Shown piece after piece: positions 62,074-64,000 of a DNA stretch of 64,000 nucleotides; within the stretch, counting starts at the first letter, position 1, and every line of letters begins with the position of its first letter. The notes under the pieces were generated by a model that saw only the letters and a list, made by a program, of their open reading frames with translations, was not told the origin of the DNA and made no database searches. This stretch comes from Vibrio diabolicus (GTDB lineage Bacteria > Pseudomonadota > Gammaproteobacteria > Enterobacterales > Vibrionaceae), in NCBI GenBank assembly GCA_001048675.1, contig CCKK01000003.1, forward strand, positions 434,001-498,000, read 5' to 3'. Made by a program: the position numbers and the translations under genes.

Positions 62074-62094
62074 AAAGGCCTCTGAGAGGCCTTT
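62074..62094. terminator. Bidirectional terminator between nfsA and the lipoprotein gene
   Basis: AAAGGCCT (62074-62081) pairs with AGGCCTTT (62087-62094), loop CTGAG; in the minus direction a TTTTTT run follows, so it also serves the lipoprotein gene. Confidence 0.85.
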
Positions 62095-62117
62095 AGAATT
62101 TATCAGCAAAAACTCGC

Positions 62118-63017
62118 TTAGTTACCACCTGTCGCGCCAGTGCCATCTCCAGGTTGTGGTTCTGGTTTAATTGGCTTACCAGGTTTCGCTTCAGGAATGG
62201 TAGGAACAGTTGGTTTAATTTGATCTACAGGTTTACCTTCAGCGATATCTTTTTCAACCTGCTCAACAACGTTCTTTGTATCTTCTTCAGAAATCTCTAC
62301 GTAAATCACTTCATCAGAACCCGCGCTAGCTTTAGGGTAATGTGGATTCTTCGCAATCACTTCTTCGGTAATCGATTTTGCAGCAACTGCTACAGCTTCA
62401 GGTGCAGCTGTTGGGGTTGCTTTAATGATATCCGATACAACGTTCGCTGTAGCAACTAACTTCGTAGCAAGTTCACTATTACCGCCTTCACCTTGAAGAT
62501 CTTCAACTACTGACTCTGTATCACGAAGGATTTCATCAACCGTTTTACCACTTGCATTGATATCAATACCTAAGTTCTCGAATACTTTTTCGGCGATATC
62601 AGAAGAGTAAACCTCACCTTCTTTCAAAGAGTTAGAAACCAAAGTCGTAAATGGAGAGCCTGTTACTAATGAATCCGCCTGCGCTAAGCCTTGAGGGATT
62701 TTGTAGTCAGATGTAATAGGTTTGCCATTTGATGCGTCTTTACTCTCATCAGTATGCGTCAATACGAAAGCACAGTCACCTGGCGCATTTACGACATTGA
62801 TATTTTCAAAACGCGCTTCACCAACCATACCTTCATAGTTTGTTGTATTTTCAATCGCGTCGTATGTTTCACCACCACATACAGCTTGAACCTTCATGCC
62901 GATAACAGCTGGGTCATAAGCCTGTACTGAGTATGTTTTTACCTCAGGATCGCTGTCACTACCACAACCTGCTAGTAGGACTGCTGCCACACTTGCCGTT
63001 AAAAGTTTGATTTTCAA
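62118..63017 (-). CDS. Lipoprotein of unknown function, TTG start
   Basis: The 299-residue protein has a lipoprotein signal (KIKLLTASVAAVLLAGC, cysteine about 18) and a mature part beginning GSDSDPEVKTYSVQAYDPAV. Two stretches are alpha-helical and rich in A, E and V (about 160-235), and the C-terminus is low-complexity and proline/lysine-rich (PTIPEAKPGKPIKPEPQPGDG). I chose TTG 63017 because GGAG lies 6 bases before it; the TTG at 63029 overlaps the ribosome site. I do not recognise the family. It is transcribed away from the polysaccharide export gene, so a surface role is possible. Confidence 0.75.
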   Translation of the reverse strand: MKIKLLTASVAAVLLAGCGSDSDPEVKTYSVQAYDPAVIGMKVQAVCGGETYDAIENTTNYEGMVGEARFENINVVNAPGDCAFVLTHTDESKDASNGKPITSDYKIPQGLAQADSLVTGSPFTTLVSNSLKEGEVYSSDIAEKVFENLGIDINASGKTVDEILRDTESVVEDLQGEGGNSELATKLVATANVVSDIIKATPTAAPEAVAVAAKSITEEVIAKNPHYPKASAGSDEVIYVEISEEDTKNVVEQVEKDIAEGKPVDQIKPTVPTIPEAKPGKPIKPEPQPGDGTGATGGN

Positions 63018-63475
63018 AATTAGCTCCAATATTTGTTGTTATATCCGACCGCAACAGGAAGCATAACGGCAGTTGCATATGGTGTAAATAGTATACATAC
63101 AACTTTGGCATGAGTTTTTTCACATTCCCACCTGTTTACTTGTGCAAAATCATGCATTCATCTCAATAACGTTAAATAGACACAATTTTGTCATGTATTC
63201 GTCAGTATTTTTTTAAGTATCTTGTTGCCTTTATTGCAACCAGATGGATAATAGTTGACTATTTTTTGTGGGTCAGATTTTTACACCTTCATTAATGAAA
63301 CTAAGAGCTCTAAGTCGCTAGCAGCCATTTGGAGTGTTTATTACACAAATAATTCTGAATGGACTCGCTTTCTAAAGGCTTAAAACTGCAGTAAATCGTC
63401 AACATTGATGAAATGCAGTTCAATTAGAATGAACCAATTTCAGTCGGCAAACTTTCTTTCGGTAGTTATAAACCA
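63018..63475 (+). promoter_or_regulatory. Intergenic region between the lipoprotein gene and the Wza-like gene
   Basis: The 458 bases hold no gene. Near the 3' end is a long dyad: AACTGCA (63384-63390) with TGCAGTT (63414-63420), enclosing TCGTCAA (63396-63402) with TTGATGA (63405-63411). It ends 55 bases before the Wza-like start. A weak match to the ops element (8 of 11) is at 63458-63468. Promoter elements were not assigned. Confidence 0.5.
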
Positions 63476-64000
63476 ATGAACACATTTAATAAATTTTTGG
63501 GGATATCAGTACTTCCTATCCTTCTTACAGGGTGTACTCTGCCTGGTAGCCACCTTTCGGTCAGTGACAAAACAGTAATGAGCACTGAATCGAGTGATAT
63601 AGAATCGCAGGTTACGGTTTATCCTTTAACTTTGGAGCGAGTGACCTCTTTAAATTCAATAGATCCTTTTTCAAAGCCAAATCCAGAGTTAGATATTGAA
63701 ATCGCCAAGTATGAATACGAAGTAGGACCTGGCGATATCTTAAATATTACTATTTGGGACCACCCAGAGCTCACGATCCCAGCTGGCTCATATCGTAGTT
63801 CAGCCGAAGCAGGTAACTGGGTGCACTCAGATGGCACAATCTTCTACCCTTACATTGGCGTTGTACACGTTGAAGGTAAAAACGTTCGCCAAATTCGTGC
63901 AGACATTGCCAACCGTCTTGCAAAATACATTGAGAGCCCGCAAGTCGATGTAAGCGTTGCAGCTTTTCGTTCTAAAAAGACTTATGTGACTGGCGAAGTG
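63476..64000 (+). CDS. Polysaccharide export protein, Wza/CpsA-like, N-terminal part (runs off the right edge)
   Basis: The frame from the ATG at 63476 stays open to the edge (175 residues). It has a lipoprotein signal (FLGISVLPILLTGC, cysteine near residue 20) and the poly-export domain of Wza-type outer-membrane polysaccharide channels: YEYEVGPGDILNITIWDHPEL, HSDGTIFYPYIGVVHVEGKNVRQIRADIANRL and SPQVDVSVAAFRSKKTYVTGEV (each shortened), the last leading to the SLBB region. It is probably the first gene of a capsule or exopolysaccharide operon. Whether this is the cps locus of V. parahaemolyticus or another one cannot be decided from the visible part. Confidence 0.9.
   Translation, partial: MNTFNKFLGISVLPILLTGCTLPGSHLSVSDKTVMSTESSDIESQVTVYPLTLERVTSLNSIDPFSKPNPELDIEIAKYEYEVGPGDILNITIWDHPELTIPAGSYRSSAEAGNWVHSDGTIFYPYIGVVHVEGKNVRQIRADIANRLAKYIESPQVDVSVAAFRSKKTYVTGEV

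Noticed and set aside
63458..63468. ops-like RfaH element before the Wza-like gene
   Set aside because: Only 8 of 11 bases match the GGCGGTAGYNT consensus and the first two are wrong; not reported as a feature.
1..64000. Mobile elements, CRISPR arrays, tRNA or integron sites
   Set aside because: No transposase-like protein, repeat-spacer array, tRNA cloverleaf or attC-like repeat was seen anywhere in the window.

Overview
The window looks like part of the second chromosome of a Vibrio of the Harveyi clade (V. parahaemolyticus / V. alginolyticus type). The main reasons are a complete run of lateral (swarming) flagellar genes (motY, lafK, fliM to flhA, lafA, fliD to lafU), a Vc1-like cyclic di-GMP riboswitch in front of gbpA, and coding that is Vibrio-like throughout at roughly 45% GC with AT-rich intergenic regions. 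Species identity is inference. I see no insertion sequence, CRISPR array, tRNA, rRNA or integron attachment site.

Layout. (1) 1-19,110: lateral flagellar cluster. A leftward operon motY-lafK-fliE-fliF (fliF cut by the left edge) diverges from a rightward operon fliM-fliN-fliP-fliQ-fliR-flhB-flhA plus a degenerate EAL-domain gene. lafA (flagellin) stands alone with its own terminator. A sigma-54-type promoter precedes fliD-fliS-fliT-fliK-fliL-lafS-lafT-lafU, which encode filament cap, chaperones, hook-length control, sigma-28 and the MotA/MotB-like stator. LafK would drive sigma-54 promoters and LafS the late genes. (2) 19,150-20,400: four small genes of unknown or poorly known role. (3) 20,500-24,500: an HPP membrane protein divergent from its likely TetR repressor, then a MerR regulator, a MerR-type promoter and two NAD(P)-binding proteins. 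(4) 24,500-28,800: an anaerobic sugar-phosphate module, with a glycyl radical enzyme and its activase divergent from fructose-6-phosphate aldolase and a perfect FNR box between them. (5) 29,100-33,900: a DUF2799 lipoprotein, two GNAT genes (one frameshifted), mdtL-yidZ and a DMT exporter. (6) 34,250-41,030: a FUSC / outer-membrane factor / DUF1656 / HlyD efflux operon running on into a potassium channel and an AI-2E family protein. (7) 41,200-45,900: DUF2057 protein, fpr, thioesterase, VF530, LysR, antibiotic-biosynthesis-monooxygenase-like protein, nfsB. (8) 46,000-50,300: an AraC-type regulator with a starch-binding-like C-terminal domain beside a secreted GH13 alpha-amylase. (9) 50,370-62,100: dacA-type carboxypeptidase, S33 peptidase, GNAT, trhO, DUF6482, photolyase/cryptochrome, fasciclin, riboswitch plus gbpA, patatin, MarC family, nfsA/frp. 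(10) 62,100-64,000: a lipoprotein divergent from a polysaccharide export (Wza-like) gene cut by the right edge.

Most notable: the AraC regulator fused to a CBM21-like domain next to the amylase; the catalytically dead EAL protein at the end of the flhA operon; a lateral FliM with no CheY-binding peptide; and several strong palindromic operators (TetR pair, MerR 19-bp spacer, FNR box, a palindrome filling a -35/-10 spacer) that predict regulatory circuits.
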